Shown here: piece after piece, positions 15,487 to 24,521 of the stretch
Layout of the letters: the number at the start of each line of letters is the position of its first letter
How positions within the stretch are numbered: the first letter of the stretch is position 1
Source: an uncultured Saprospirales bacterium
GTDB taxonomy: Bacteria; Bacteroidota; Bacteroidia; Chitinophagales; JADIYW01
DNA: 64,000 bases
Reading direction: 5' to 3'
NCBI GenBank assembly: GCA_938008535.1
Contig: CALLKF010000096.1
Coordinates: 7,878-71,877, forward strand
The notes under the pieces: model-generated
Databases searched by the model: none
Told to the model about the DNA's origin: nothing
Seen by the model: the letters and a program-made list of their open reading frames with translations, nothing else
Position numbers and translations under genes: made by a program

Positions 15487-17280
15487 ATGGAAAACATACG
15501 AAATTTCTGTATAATAGCACATATTGACCACGGAAAAAGTACACTAGCGGATCGATTACTCGAAGTAACTAAAACAGTTTCTGAACGCGATATGCAATCA
15601 CAAGCATTAGATGATATGGACTTGGAACGTGAAAGAGGAATTACCATCAAAAGTAAAGCCATTCAAATGGATTATGTGGACAAAGATGGTAAAAAATACG
15701 TTTTAAATTTAATTGACACACCAGGACACGTTGATTTTTCTTATGAAGTCTCACGTTCTTTAGCAGCATGCGAAGGTGCACTTTTATTAGTTGATGCAGC
15801 ACAAGGCATTCAAGCACAAACCATTTCTAATTTATATTTAGCTATTGAAAACGGTTTAGAAATTATTCCAGTCATTAACAAAGTTGATATGCCTGGTGCC
15901 ATGATTGAAGATGTAACCGATCAAATTATCGATTTAATTGGCTGCAAAGCAGATGAAATTATTTTAGCAAGTGGAAAGACTGGAATTGGCATCGACGATA
16001 TTTTTGATGCAGTAATCAAACGAGTTCCTGCACCAAAAGGCAATAAAGAAGAACCTTTACAAGCATTGATATTTGATTCTGTTTTCAATTCGTTTCGTGG
16101 TGTCATTGCATACGTTCGAATTAAAAACGGCACTTTAAAAAAAGGCGATAAAGTAAAATTTATGGCTACTGGAAAAGAATATTATGCAGATGAAGTTGGT
16201 GTTTTAAAAATGAGTTTAGATCCACGACCAGAAATTGCTGCTGGCGATGTTGGCTATGTCATTACTGGTTTAAAAGTTTCAAAAGAAATTAAAGTTGGTG
16301 ATACACTTACTTTGGTCAACAATCCTTGCACAGATATTATTCATGGTTTTGAAGATGTAAAACCAATGGTATTTGCTGGTATTTATCCAATAGATAATGA
16401 CGATTTTGAAGAACTACGTGATTCGTTAGAAAAACTGCAATTAAACGATGCCTCTTTAGTTTGGGAACCAGAAACATCGTTGGCACTTGGCTTTGGTTTT
16501 CGTTGTGGTTTCTTAGGTTTGCTGCATTTAGAAATTGTTCAAGAACGTTTAGAACGCGAGTATGATATGACCATCATTACAACAGTTCCAAATGTTACTT
16601 ACCACGCTTTTAAAAAAGACGGAACAGAGTTAATAGTTAACAATCCATCGGATTTACCTGAACCAACGATTTTAAATTATGTAGAAGAACCTTACATCAA
16701 AGCACAAATAATTACCAAACCAGAATATATTGGCGCAATTATGAAATTGTGCATGGACAAACGTGGTATTTTAAAAAACCAAGTGTATTTAACAGAAACC
16801 AGAATTGAATTGCAATTTGATTTGCCTTTAGCAGAAATTGTATTTGATTTTTACGATATTTTAAAATCTATTTCAAAAGGTTATGCAAGTTTTGATTATC
16901 AAATGGCTGACTTTAGAGAAAGTGATTTAGTACGTTTAGATATAAAATTAAATGGTGAAAATGTAGATGCGTTTTCTGCTTTAATACACAGAAGCAAATC
17001 CTATTATTTTGGAAGTCGATTATGTGAAAAATTAAAAGAGCTGATACCACGTCAGCAGTTTTTAATAGCGATACAAGCAGCTATTGGTGCAAAAATTATT
17101 GCTCGCGAAACTATTTCTGCCATGCGAAAAGACGTAACCGCAAAATGTTACGGTGGTGATATTTCTCGAAAAAGAAAGCTTTTAGAAAAACAGAAAAAAG
17201 GTAAAAAACGTATGCGCCAAGTTGGAAATGTAGAAGTTCCGCAGGAAGCTTTTATGGCTGTGTTGAAGCTGAATGATTAA
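15487..17280 (+). CDS. lepA: elongation factor 4 (LepA)
   Basis: 597 residues, the normal LepA length. It begins with the G1 motif AHIDHGKST, then DTPGHVDF (G3) and NKVD (G4). Domain II, the EF-G-like domains and the LepA-specific C-terminal domain ending KGKKRMRQVGNVEVPQEAF follow. This GTPase acts on the ribosome in the cytoplasm. It stands alone, with its own promoter immediately before the ATG. Confidence 0.95.
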   Translation: MENIRNFCIIAHIDHGKSTLADRLLEVTKTVSERDMQSQALDDMDLERERGITIKSKAIQMDYVDKDGKKYVLNLIDTPGHVDFSYEVSRSLAACEGALLLVDAAQGIQAQTISNLYLAIENGLEIIPVINKVDMPGAMIEDVTDQIIDLIGCKADEIILASGKTGIGIDDIFDAVIKRVPAPKGNKEEPLQALIFDSVFNSFRGVIAYVRIKNGTLKKGDKVKFMATGKEYYADEVGVLKMSLDPRPEIAAGDVGYVITGLKVSKEIKVGDTLTLVNNPCTDIIHGFEDVKPMVFAGIYPIDNDDFEELRDSLEKLQLNDASLVWEPETSLALGFGFRCGFLGLLHLEIVQERLEREYDMTIITTVPNVTYHAFKKDGTELIVNNPSDLPEPTILNYVEEPYIKAQIITKPEYIGAIMKLCMDKRGILKNQVYLTETRIELQFDLPLAEIVFDFYDILKSISKGYASFDYQMADFRESDLVRLDIKLNGENVDAFSALIHRSKSYYFGSRLCEKLKELIPRQQFLIAIQAAIGAKIIARETISAMRKDVTAKCYGGDISRKRKLLEKQKKGKKRMRQVGNVEVPQEAFMAVLKLND

Positions 17281-17304
17281 TGCATAGATTCTTACTAAAA
17301 ATTT

Positions 17305-18384
17305 CTACTTCACAAAACTCGAATCAGATAACGTCAGCAAAAATGCTTTTAGGTCTGCTTTTTGTGAAGGTGTTAAATCGAGTCCCCAATGTCCAAGTGT
17401 TTCTAAGCGTTTGTTGGCTTTTTCACGCATGATGGGTTCTAGTGTAGGTGAACCTTTGGGTCCTTCACTGTAAAAATCAATCACTTCATCTAAAGTTTGA
17501 AATCTGCCATCGTGCATGTATGGTGCTGTAAAAGCTAGATTACGCAACGAAGGAATTTTAAATCTGCCATAATCTGCTAAATCATTTGTAAATTCTCCTA
17601 ATCCAAAATCTAAAAAACCTGTCACATTTTCTACACTATCTAAACCGTTATTGGCAAACGTTCTGTCTGGTGAAATAAACACTTCTGGTGCTGTTGAACT
17701 ATGGCAATGAAAGCAATCACCTTTTTCTGTTTTAAAAATATCAAATCCTCTAATTTCTGAAATCGATAATGGAACTTCACCACGCACATATTTATCGAAC
17801 TTAGAGTTGTAAGAAACTAAGGTCATTTCAAATTGCTCTAATGCTTTTGTAACATATTCTTTAGTGATTGAATTTACACCAAATGCTTTGTAAAATAAAT
17901 CTTTGTAGACTGAATTATTTTGCAATCTAAATTCAGCAATTGCCCAAGGCAAATGCATTTCAACTGGATCTTCAACTGGCTTTAAAGCTTGCTCTGTTAA
18001 GCTGCTTTCTCTTCCGTCCCAAAAAAATCGATTTTTTTGCCAAGCTAAATTTACTAATGCAGAAGCATTTCTTCGACCAAATATACCATCAACACCAGTA
18101 CTTAGTTTTCTAACATCAGAAAAGCCATCTATTGGTTTGTGACAACCTGCACATGATAGCGTTGAATCTCTTGAAAGAATCGGATCGAAAAATAATTTTT
18201 TACCAAGTGCAATTCCTTCCAATGTCATTGGATTATTGGAATTCAAAGGCATATCTCTAAATCCTTGAATTTTAGGTGTTAAATAAGGTGTTGTTTGGTA
18301 ATTATTTTCTTTTTTACATGAAAAAATTATAAGCGAGTAAAGAATGCTTATCAAACAAAAAAATATAAAATGCTTTTTCGTCAT
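17305..18384 (-). CDS. di-heme cytochrome c peroxidase / MauG-like (MbnH-type)
   Basis: 359 residues. A lipoprotein signal (LIIFSCKK) is followed by two heme c sites, CAGCH (about residue 80) and CFHCH (about residue 220). LRNLAFTAPYMHDGRFQTL near the C-terminus is the family's conserved distal region. It overlaps the MbnP-like gene by 4 bases (ATGA), so the two are translationally coupled. In the studied MbnP/MbnH pair the di-heme enzyme oxidises a Trp of its partner to make a copper site; that role is inferred here from pairing. Ordinary H2O2 reduction is the alternative. Confidence 0.8.
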   Translation of the reverse strand: MTKKHFIFFCLISILYSLIIFSCKKENNYQTTPYLTPKIQGFRDMPLNSNNPMTLEGIALGKKLFFDPILSRDSTLSCAGCHKPIDGFSDVRKLSTGVDGIFGRRNASALVNLAWQKNRFFWDGRESSLTEQALKPVEDPVEMHLPWAIAEFRLQNNSVYKDLFYKAFGVNSITKEYVTKALEQFEMTLVSYNSKFDKYVRGEVPLSISEIRGFDIFKTEKGDCFHCHSSTAPEVFISPDRTFANNGLDSVENVTGFLDFGLGEFTNDLADYGRFKIPSLRNLAFTAPYMHDGRFQTLDEVIDFYSEGPKGSPTLEPIMREKANKRLETLGHWGLDLTPSQKADLKAFLLTLSDSSFVK

Positions 18385-19076
18385 TTAGCTTTTGGTGTAA
18401 TAGTTGTTTGAATACTATTTACAAAACTATTTCTAATGGCAATACCTTTGGCAATTTCAGATGCTTCGCTATGATTACTAAAATTAGTTATTTGAAAATT
18501 ATCATTATCTAAAACAAATAACTTGTCTAAATCCAAAGTAATATTTAGTTGTTCACCTATTTTAGGAAAATTAGATGCAACAATTTGTTGGTATAATGTA
18601 TCGGATCCAAGATGCATAGAGAATGGTGTATTGGGTGTTTGATTTTTTGTAACAGAATTGTCAATATTTCCTTCTAAAATTAAGAATCGATATTTCAACA
18701 TGTCCCAATATAATCCTGTTTCGACACTTAATGGACTAGAAGCAAGAAATGAAGCAGGTACTGAATTATTTTTTATTGAATCTAAGCCAAAAGAGAATTT
18801 GAATTTTGTGAAATTGCCGCCTGGAAATTTAAATTGAAAATTATTAACCGCTGATGTCAGTAAAAATACATCTTTAACAAGCACTTCATTGTTATCTTTA
18901 TCAACGTATACGAAATTAGAAAACAATATTTTTGTTTTAGCTACACTCAACTGATACGGTCTATTATTTGGTGTTTTGTTTGTTGTTTTTATAGTAAATG
19001 AAACAGTTACATCGTCTTGCTTTTTACAAGCCAAAAGCATAGTGCTACAAATAATAATGAATAGTAATTTTTGCAT
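18381..19076 (-). CDS. MbnP-like partner lipoprotein
   Basis: 231 residues with a lipobox (TMLLACKK). The body matches the MbnP family: LSVAKTKILFSNFVYVD, LDSIKNNSVPA and, most telling, GLYWDMLKYRFLILEG, where the Trp aligns with the Trp modified in MbnP. An HLGSD segment follows. It is directly upstream of the di-heme peroxidase gene, the genetic signature of this pair. Predicted periplasmic metal-binding lipoprotein. The pairing is strong; the exact metal chemistry is inference. Confidence 0.75.
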   Translation of the reverse strand: MQKLLFIIICSTMLLACKKQDDVTVSFTIKTTNKTPNNRPYQLSVAKTKILFSNFVYVDKDNNEVLVKDVFLLTSAVNNFQFKFPGGNFTKFKFSFGLDSIKNNSVPASFLASSPLSVETGLYWDMLKYRFLILEGNIDNSVTKNQTPNTPFSMHLGSDTLYQQIVASNFPKIGEQLNITLDLDKLFVLDNDNFQITNFSNHSEASEIAKGIAIRNSFVNSIQTTITPKAK

Positions 19077-19129
19077 CTTATAAAATTAACCAAAAATGTT
19101 CATTTTTGTTTTGTGTTAACATAATTTAA

Positions 19130-19160
19130 AAAAGGTGAAAGAAGATATCTTTCACCTTTT
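19130..19160 (-). terminator. stem-loop after aqpZ (second of two)
   Basis: AAAAGGTGAAAG and CTTTCACCTTTT (12 bp) around AAGATAT. It lies downstream of aqpZ on the minus strand and before the MbnP-like gene. Confidence 0.7.
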
Positions 19161-19166
19161 TATAAT

Positions 19167-19199
19167 AAACCTTCAAGGTTTTTAAAAACTTGAAGGTTT
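19167..19199 (-). terminator. stem-loop after aqpZ (first of two)
   Basis: AAACCTTCAAG (19167-19177) and CTTGAAGGTTT (19189-19199), 11 bp, 23 bases beyond the aqpZ stop codon. Two hairpins in tandem isolate the MbnP/MbnH pair from aqpZ. Confidence 0.6.
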
Positions 19200-19222
19200 A
19201 AAACTTGATAGTTTTATAAAAA

Positions 19223-19930
19223 TTAATCTCTACCTAAAACTTGTTTCCACGTAATTGCTGCTAAAACAGCGCCAACAATTGGTGCAATAATAAATAGCCA
19301 AACTTGTGCTAAAGCTTCGCCACCTGCAAAAATTGCTGGTCCAATACTGCGTGCTGGATTTACGGAAACGCCAGTTACTTTGATACCAACAATATGAATT
19401 AACACTAAAGTTAAACCTATCGCTAAACCAGCAAAACCACCGTTGGTGTTTTGTCCACTTGTAGAACCAAATATCACTAATAAGAAGATAAATGTAAACA
19501 CAGTTTCAGCTAAAAAAGCAGCAACCAATGAATATTCACCTAAATAGCCAGTTCCAAAACCATTTGAACCTAGAGCCCAAGGTTTCATTTCAAAACCTGG
19601 ATGATTACTTGCAATTACATACAAAATGCCAGCACCTAAAATAGCACCAACAATTTGTGAAATTACATAGCCAACTAAATCTTTAGAAGATAATTTGCCA
19701 GCAACAGTCATAGCTACTGAAATAGCTGGATTGATGTGACAGCCAGAAATTGGACCAATTGCATAAGCCATTGCCACTACGGACAAACCGAATGCGAAAG
19801 AAATACCAAGCAAGCCAACGCCAGTAGTTCCATCTGCGCCTGCAATTACTGCACTACCGCAACCCATTAATACGAGTACCATCGTTCCTAATAATTCGGC
19901 GATGTACTTTGATGATGCTTTTGTTTCCAT
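19223..19930 (-). CDS. aqpZ: aquaporin Z
   Basis: 235 residues with six membrane segments. Both NPA loops are present: CHINPAISVAMT (about residue 67) and VSVNPARSIGPA (about 190). The N-terminus YIAELLGTMVLVLMGCGSAV is typical of AqpZ. Inner-membrane water channel. It stands alone between terminators. Confidence 0.92.
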   Translation of the reverse strand: METKASSKYIAELLGTMVLVLMGCGSAVIAGADGTTGVGLLGISFAFGLSVVAMAYAIGPISGCHINPAISVAMTVAGKLSSKDLVGYVISQIVGAILGAGILYVIASNHPGFEMKPWALGSNGFGTGYLGEYSLVAAFLAETVFTFIFLLVIFGSTSGQNTNGGFAGLAIGLTLVLIHIVGIKVTGVSVNPARSIGPAIFAGGEALAQVWLFIIAPIVGAVLAAITWKQVLGRD

Positions 19931-20002
19931 AAAAAATGTTTTTTTGTTTAAAATTGACTCAATTTATTAAGATTAAATTAACATTTCAAACTTTATGTAA
20001 AA

Positions 20003-20030
20003 AAAAATGGTGACTTTGGTCACCATTTTT
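20003..20030 (-). terminator. mdh terminator
   Basis: AAAAATGGTGAC and GTCACCATTTTT (12 bp) around a TTTG loop, downstream of mdh on the minus strand. Confidence 0.8.
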
Positions 20031-20118
20031 GAGTTATAAACATTGAAATAAATTTTGATACGAATTGAAAATCAACGATTTATACCAACGTTTTGTTAAA
20101 ATTATTATTTTTCAACAA

Positions 20119-21048
20119 TTACAAAGTTTTTAAAACATCGTTCATTGCACGAACAGCATCAGCGCTTTTGTTGAAAGCAGCTTGTTCTTCTTCGTTCAAG
20201 TTATAATCGATGATTTTTTCCCAACCAGTTTTGCCAATTACCACAGGAACACCTAAACAGATGTCTGTTTGTCCGTATTCGCCTTCTAATAAAACGCAAG
20301 AAGTGATTACTTTTTTCTCATCGCGCAAGATTGCCTCCACAACTGACATACCTGCAGCACCTGGCGCATACCAAGCCGAAGTTCCTATTAAGCCAGTTAA
20401 AGTTGCACCACCAACCATGGTGTCAGCAGCTACTTTTTTCAATGCATCAGCATCTAACATATTAGAAACCGGGTTTGAATTTAACGTAGCAAAACGTGTT
20501 AATGGAATCATCGTTGTATCACCGTGACCGCCAATTACGGTTGCATTTAGGTCGTTTTGTGAGCAATTTAATGCAACTGATAAATAATATTTGAAACGGC
20601 TGCTATCTAAAGCGCCACCCATTCCTATTACTCTATTTTTTGGAATACCAGTTGATTGCAACGCTAAATAAGTCATCGTATCCATTGGATTTGAAATAAT
20701 TACCAAAATAGCTTCCGGTGAATATTTCAATATATTTTCAGCAACACCTTTTACAATGCCAGCGTTAGTACCAATCAATTCTTCACGTGTCATACCTGGT
20801 TTACGTGGAATTCCAGACGTAATTACCACTACATCGCTGCCAGCAGTTTTAGAATAATCATTGGTTGAACCGGAAATTTTTGTATCAAAACCTAATAATG
20901 ATGAAGTCTGCATCATATCCATGGCTTTTCCTTCAGCCAAACCTTCTTTAATATCTAACAAAACCAACTCGTGGCATAATTCTTTGCGTGCGATGTTATC
21001 GGCTACTGTTGCGCCAACTGCACCTGCACCAACTACTGTTACTTTCAT
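20119..21048 (-). CDS. mdh: malate dehydrogenase
   Basis: 309 residues from the chosen start MKVTVVGAGAVGATVADNIA. The NAD-binding Rossmann motif is GAGAVG, the substrate-loop segment is PRKPGMTREEL, ISNPMD is present, and the catalytic His lies in IGGHGDTTMIPL. The Arg-containing loop indicates malate rather than lactate as substrate. It oxidises malate to oxaloacetate in the cytoplasm. A longer frame opens at 21090, but a TATCTTTG promoter box lies inside that extension, so 21048 is preferred. Confidence 0.9.
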   Translation of the reverse strand: MKVTVVGAGAVGATVADNIARKELCHELVLLDIKEGLAEGKAMDMMQTSSLLGFDTKISGSTNDYSKTAGSDVVVITSGIPRKPGMTREELIGTNAGIVKGVAENILKYSPEAILVIISNPMDTMTYLALQSTGIPKNRVIGMGGALDSSRFKYYLSVALNCSQNDLNATVIGGHGDTTMIPLTRFATLNSNPVSNMLDADALKKVAADTMVGGATLTGLIGTSAWYAPGAAGMSVVEAILRDEKKVITSCVLLEGEYGQTDICLGVPVVIGKTGWEKIIDYNLNEEEQAAFNKSADAVRAMNDVLKTL

Positions 21049-21087
21049 TTTGTAATTTATTTTAATTAAATGATTGAAAATTCGGTG

Positions 21088-21095
21088 CAAAGATA
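21088..21095 (-). promoter_or_regulatory. mdh -7 box (TATCTTTG)
   Basis: A perfect TAnnTTTG box on the minus strand, 39 bases before the mdh start at 21048. It argues against the longer frame beginning at 21090. Confidence 0.65.
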
Positions 21096-21102
21096 CGAAT
21101 TA

Positions 21103-21130
21103 GTAGTAAGTAGCAAGTAGTAAATGATAA
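21103..21130. repeat. heptamer array upstream of mdh
   Basis: Units GTAGTAA, GTAGCAA, GTAGTAA and ATGATAA in exact 7-bp register, just upstream of the mdh -7 box. Confidence 0.8.
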
Positions 21131-21156
21131 GATTTTATGATTTGTTCATTCATTAA

Positions 21157-21190
21157 AAAAGGTCAAAAAGATTATACTTTTTGACCTTTT
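21157..21190 (-). terminator. response-regulator terminator
   Basis: AAAAGGTCAAAAAG and CTTTTTGACCTTTT (14 bp) around ATTATA, downstream of the regulator gene on the minus strand. Confidence 0.8.
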
Positions 21191-21212
21191 ATACTAAATA
21201 ATAGTTGGCAAT

Positions 21213-21866
21213 TTACACCAATCCTTTTTTGTAAGCAATTTTTAGTAAACCTGCTGTGTTGTTTACGTTTAGTTTTGCCAGCATGTTTTTACGGTGTGTT
21301 TCCACTGTGTTTTTGCTAATAAATAATTTGGTAGCTATATCTTGAGAAGTTAAACCAAGAGCAATCAATTGTAGAATTTCCAATTCGCGTTGCGTGATTT
21401 GCGCAGCTAGTTCATCGTAATTGCGCGTATCTTCTTCGTCTGTATTTGACATAGAAGAAATCAATTTTTCCTGTGTTTCTGTATCTAAGTATGATTTATC
21501 TTGATAAACCGTTTCAATTGCTTTGATTAAATCATCTTTAGAAATATTTTTCAGCACATATCCTTTTGCGCCAACTTCTAGACATTCTTTAATAAAACGT
21601 GGCTCGCTGTGCATTGTCAGCATTAATATTTTTATTGTAGGATAAAGTAATTTTAATTGTTTTGTTGCTTCAATGCCATCCATTTCTGGCATATTAATAT
21701 CCATTAAAACTACATCAACTTTAGTATTTTTAATTTTTTCAATCGCTATTTTGCCGTTGTGCGCGGTTCCTGCAATTTTGATATTCAGTTCATCATCTAA
21801 CAACGATACAATTCCATCCAAAAAAATCTGATGATCATCAACTACAAATACATTTATTTCTTGCAT
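21213..21866 (-). CDS. NarL/FixJ-type response regulator
   Basis: 217 residues. The receiver domain (about 1-125) has acidic residues in VVDDHQ, the phospho-acceptor Asp in VLMDINMPEMDG (about residue 56), and the Lys of VLKNISKDD. The C-terminal LuxR helix-turn-helix (about 150-215) has ITQRELEILQLIALGLTSQDIA and ISKNTVETHRKN. No histidine kinase is adjacent, so the partner is unknown. A TACCTTTG box precedes the gene and a terminator follows it, so it is monocistronic. Confidence 0.9.
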   Translation of the reverse strand: MQEINVFVVDDHQIFLDGIVSLLDDELNIKIAGTAHNGKIAIEKIKNTKVDVVLMDINMPEMDGIEATKQLKLLYPTIKILMLTMHSEPRFIKECLEVGAKGYVLKNISKDDLIKAIETVYQDKSYLDTETQEKLISSMSNTDEEDTRNYDELAAQITQRELEILQLIALGLTSQDIATKLFISKNTVETHRKNMLAKLNVNNTAGLLKIAYKKGLV

Positions 21867-21886
21867 AATTTTAGTTTTTTGCTTTG

Positions 21887-21894
21887 CAAAGGTA
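21887..21894 (-). promoter_or_regulatory. -7 box (TACCTTTG) of the response regulator
   Basis: Minus-strand TAnnTTTG box, 20 bases before the start codon at 21866. Confidence 0.55.
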
Positions 21895-21922
21895 TTTTAT
21901 AAATATCAAAATACGAGCCGTT

Positions 21923-22261
21923 TTACCAATATTTTATAAATGAAAACAATTTCCTTGTTTTTAGGTAGTTATAATTGGATTCGTTGCTGTATGCTTCGCG
22001 CTCAAATGAAATATTTTGATACGCTTTGTTCCAGTCTTTATACTTTATAAATAAAATTAAAAATTCAATGTAATAGATCAGAATAAAGAAAATAAAGAAC
22101 AATTCCATTTGCTGATAAATATGTATCATTTCATGGTTGATAAATGTTTTATCATCTTTTTGTGTTTTACTTTCCAAAATCACGAATGGAAAAATGGTAA
22201 TTCCTGCAATATTTTTTGGTGTAAAATATTTTATAAACTTCGGACTTATTAAAATAAACAT
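21923..22261 (-). CDS. small membrane protein with HExxH motif
   Basis: 112 residues. INHEMIHIYQQ at about residues 41-51 contains HExxH. A hydrophobic stretch follows (FFIFFILIYYIEFLILFI), then ISFEREAYSNE with a possible third-ligand Glu. This layout recurs in small conserved Bacteroidota proteins that look like minimal zinc metallopeptidases. Protease activity is inferred, not shown. It is on the same strand as, and 43 bases after, the PBP1A gene. Confidence 0.65.
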   Translation of the reverse strand: MFILISPKFIKYFTPKNIAGITIFPFVILESKTQKDDKTFINHEMIHIYQQMELFFIFFILIYYIEFLILFIKYKDWNKAYQNISFEREAYSNESNYNYLKTRKLFSFIKYW

Positions 22262-22304
22262 TGCATAATTTATTTATGTGTTTTACTTAAAAAGAAACAA
22301 TGAT

Positions 22305-24521
22305 TTATTTAATATTAAATTCAGAATCCATTACCTCATCTACATCATTGAAGCTACCGACTGCGCCATCGCTTATTAAATATTCTTCGCCTTCGCTGCA
22401 AATATTTTTTATCAATGATGCATCTGACGGCGTGAAGAACGTAGCGTTTTTATCCAGTCCTAATTTTGGATCGTTATAAACCATGCTCATAAACTTGCCC
22501 CAAGCCGGTGCTGCTGTGTGGTTACCTTGTCCGGCTTTCAGCATCGGATCATCGTAGCCGCACCAAACGCCAGCCAATAGCTGTGGTGTGTAGCCGATGA
22601 ACCACGCGTCGGTGTTGCCGTTGGTGGTTCCGGTTTTGCCAGCCATATCTTTTGCGCCAATTCCGTAGCCGTTTAGCGAAGCAGCCGTGCCGCCTGCGCT
22701 CACAGGACCTTTCATGATTTGGCACATTTTATAAGCGGTGTTGTCGTTAAATACTTCGTGCATTTCTGTTTGGAAACTTTGAATGACGTTGCCGTCTTTA
22801 TCTTCTATACGCAATAAAAACTGTGGCTTGGTACTTATTCCTGCATTTGGAAACGTGCTGTACACGGCTAACATTTCGTACAACGACAAATCAGCAGAGC
22901 CTAAACAAATAGATGGAACTACAGGCAATTTGGTAGTAATGCCCATTTTGTAAGCTAAATCAACCAACGCTTCGGGTCCAAAGTTTTTCATCATATATGC
23001 AGCCGCACCGTTGATGGATTTTGCCAAACAATATTTCATTGGGCCTGAGCCGCCAGGTGTTCCTTTCGGCCGCCAGACTGTTCCATGATAAGTAATGGTA
23101 ATTGGGCCGCAAGGTATTTGCATACATGGCGACCAACCATTATCAACAGCCAACGCATATTGAATTGGTTTGAACGTAGAGCCAACTTGACGACGCAACT
23201 CAGGACTGCAATGGTCGTATTTGAAGTATTCAAAGTTAGAGCCGCCAACCCATGCTTTTACATAGCCAGTAAATGGTTCAACAGCCATAAAGGCAGTTTG
23301 CATGTGGTTTTTGTAATAAATAATAGAATCTAACAAAGAAATCAAGGTGTCTCTTTTTCCTCTTGAATAGGAAAAGACGGTCATCTTTCTTTTTTCAGAT
23401 TTGAAATACGCGTAAATTTCTTCATCCGATTTTCCATCTTTTTTTAATAAAGGATATCTTTCTGTTTGTTTGATAGCTTTTAATAAAGTTTTTTTGCCGC
23501 GTTCGCTTTCCCAAATCGTTTTATAATTTCCTACGCCAAAACGTTTTACATTATTGATAGCGGCAATCTCCGCATACTTTTGGTAGCGTGTATCTAACGT
23601 AGTGAAAATTTTCAGACCGTCTGTATAAATGTTCCAGTTGGTGCCGTCTGGTTTCTTATTGTCTTTGCACCATTTCTTTAAATATTCAGCTAAAGATGCT
23701 CTGAAATAAGGTGCTAATCCATCATTCGGTGATTCTGGATGAAAGTTTAAAACTATAGGTTTATCTTTTGTTGCTTCAAATTGTGCTTGTGTAATAACGC
23801 CTTGCTCAGCCATTAAACTCAACACCGTTGCACGACGTGTGCGTGTTCTTTCTTCGTGGCGTTTTGGATTATAGAGTGCCGGATTTTGCAACATACCAAC
23901 AAACATCGCCGATTCTTCGAGGTTTAAATCTTTCGGTAATTTATTAAAATAAATACGTGCAGCACTTTTGATACCATCCGCATTATTTAAAAAATCAACC
24001 GTATTAAAATACATCGCGATGATTTCTTGCTTGGTGTATCGACGTTCTAACATCGGCGCAATTACATATTCTTTTGCTTTTTGAATCATGCGTTGCACAA
24101 TATTTTTAGCAGGATCGTTGAACATGTTTTTTGCCAACTGTTGTGTTATTGTGCTACCACCACCATTTGCACCTAAAGTAATAACTGCTTTTACGGTTCT
24201 TAAAACGTCGATTCCAGCATGATCGTAAAATCGTTTATCTTCTGTGGCAACCAATGCTTTTTCGAGCCAAGGTGATAGTTCATCGAAAGATATATTAACA
24301 CGATTACTTGAATAGTATTTGCCAATTAAAACAGAATCAGCAGAGTAAATTTCGGAAGCTAAATTAGCATCTGGATTTTCTAAATCTCTGTAATCAGGTA
24401 AAGCACCAAAGATACCTAAACGGACAGCTGTAAAGAATAAAATAATACTCAATAAACCTACACCGAATAGTTTCAATAAATTTTTAGGAATTAACAGCCA
24501 GTTTAAAATGTTTTTTATCAT
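22305..24521 (-). CDS. penicillin-binding protein 1A (transglycosylase/transpeptidase)
   Basis: 738 residues. One N-terminal membrane anchor (about 15-35) is followed by a GT51 transglycosylase domain with EDKRFYDHAGID and GGSTITQQLAKNMF (about 95-140). The transpeptidase domain has the SxxK serine in GSTFKPIQYA and the KTG box in KTGTTNGNTDAWF. It polymerises and cross-links peptidoglycan outside the inner membrane. It overlaps the upstream PorW-like gene by 4 bases (ATGA), so the two are translationally coupled. Confidence 0.92.
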   Translation of the reverse strand: MIKNILNWLLIPKNLLKLFGVGLLSIILFFTAVRLGIFGALPDYRDLENPDANLASEIYSADSVLIGKYYSSNRVNISFDELSPWLEKALVATEDKRFYDHAGIDVLRTVKAVITLGANGGGSTITQQLAKNMFNDPAKNIVQRMIQKAKEYVIAPMLERRYTKQEIIAMYFNTVDFLNNADGIKSAARIYFNKLPKDLNLEESAMFVGMLQNPALYNPKRHEERTRTRRATVLSLMAEQGVITQAQFEATKDKPIVLNFHPESPNDGLAPYFRASLAEYLKKWCKDNKKPDGTNWNIYTDGLKIFTTLDTRYQKYAEIAAINNVKRFGVGNYKTIWESERGKKTLLKAIKQTERYPLLKKDGKSDEEIYAYFKSEKRKMTVFSYSRGKRDTLISLLDSIIYYKNHMQTAFMAVEPFTGYVKAWVGGSNFEYFKYDHCSPELRRQVGSTFKPIQYALAVDNGWSPCMQIPCGPITITYHGTVWRPKGTPGGSGPMKYCLAKSINGAAAYMMKNFGPEALVDLAYKMGITTKLPVVPSICLGSADLSLYEMLAVYSTFPNAGISTKPQFLLRIEDKDGNVIQSFQTEMHEVFNDNTAYKMCQIMKGPVSAGGTAASLNGYGIGAKDMAGKTGTTNGNTDAWFIGYTPQLLAGVWCGYDDPMLKAGQGNHTAAPAWGKFMSMVYNDPKLGLDKNATFFTPSDASLIKNICSEGEEYLISDGAVGSFNDVDEVMDSEFNIK

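Noticed and set aside
21049..21090. Longer N-terminus of mdh
   Set aside because: The extension contains the TATCTTTG promoter box and no conserved residues precede MKVTVVGAG.
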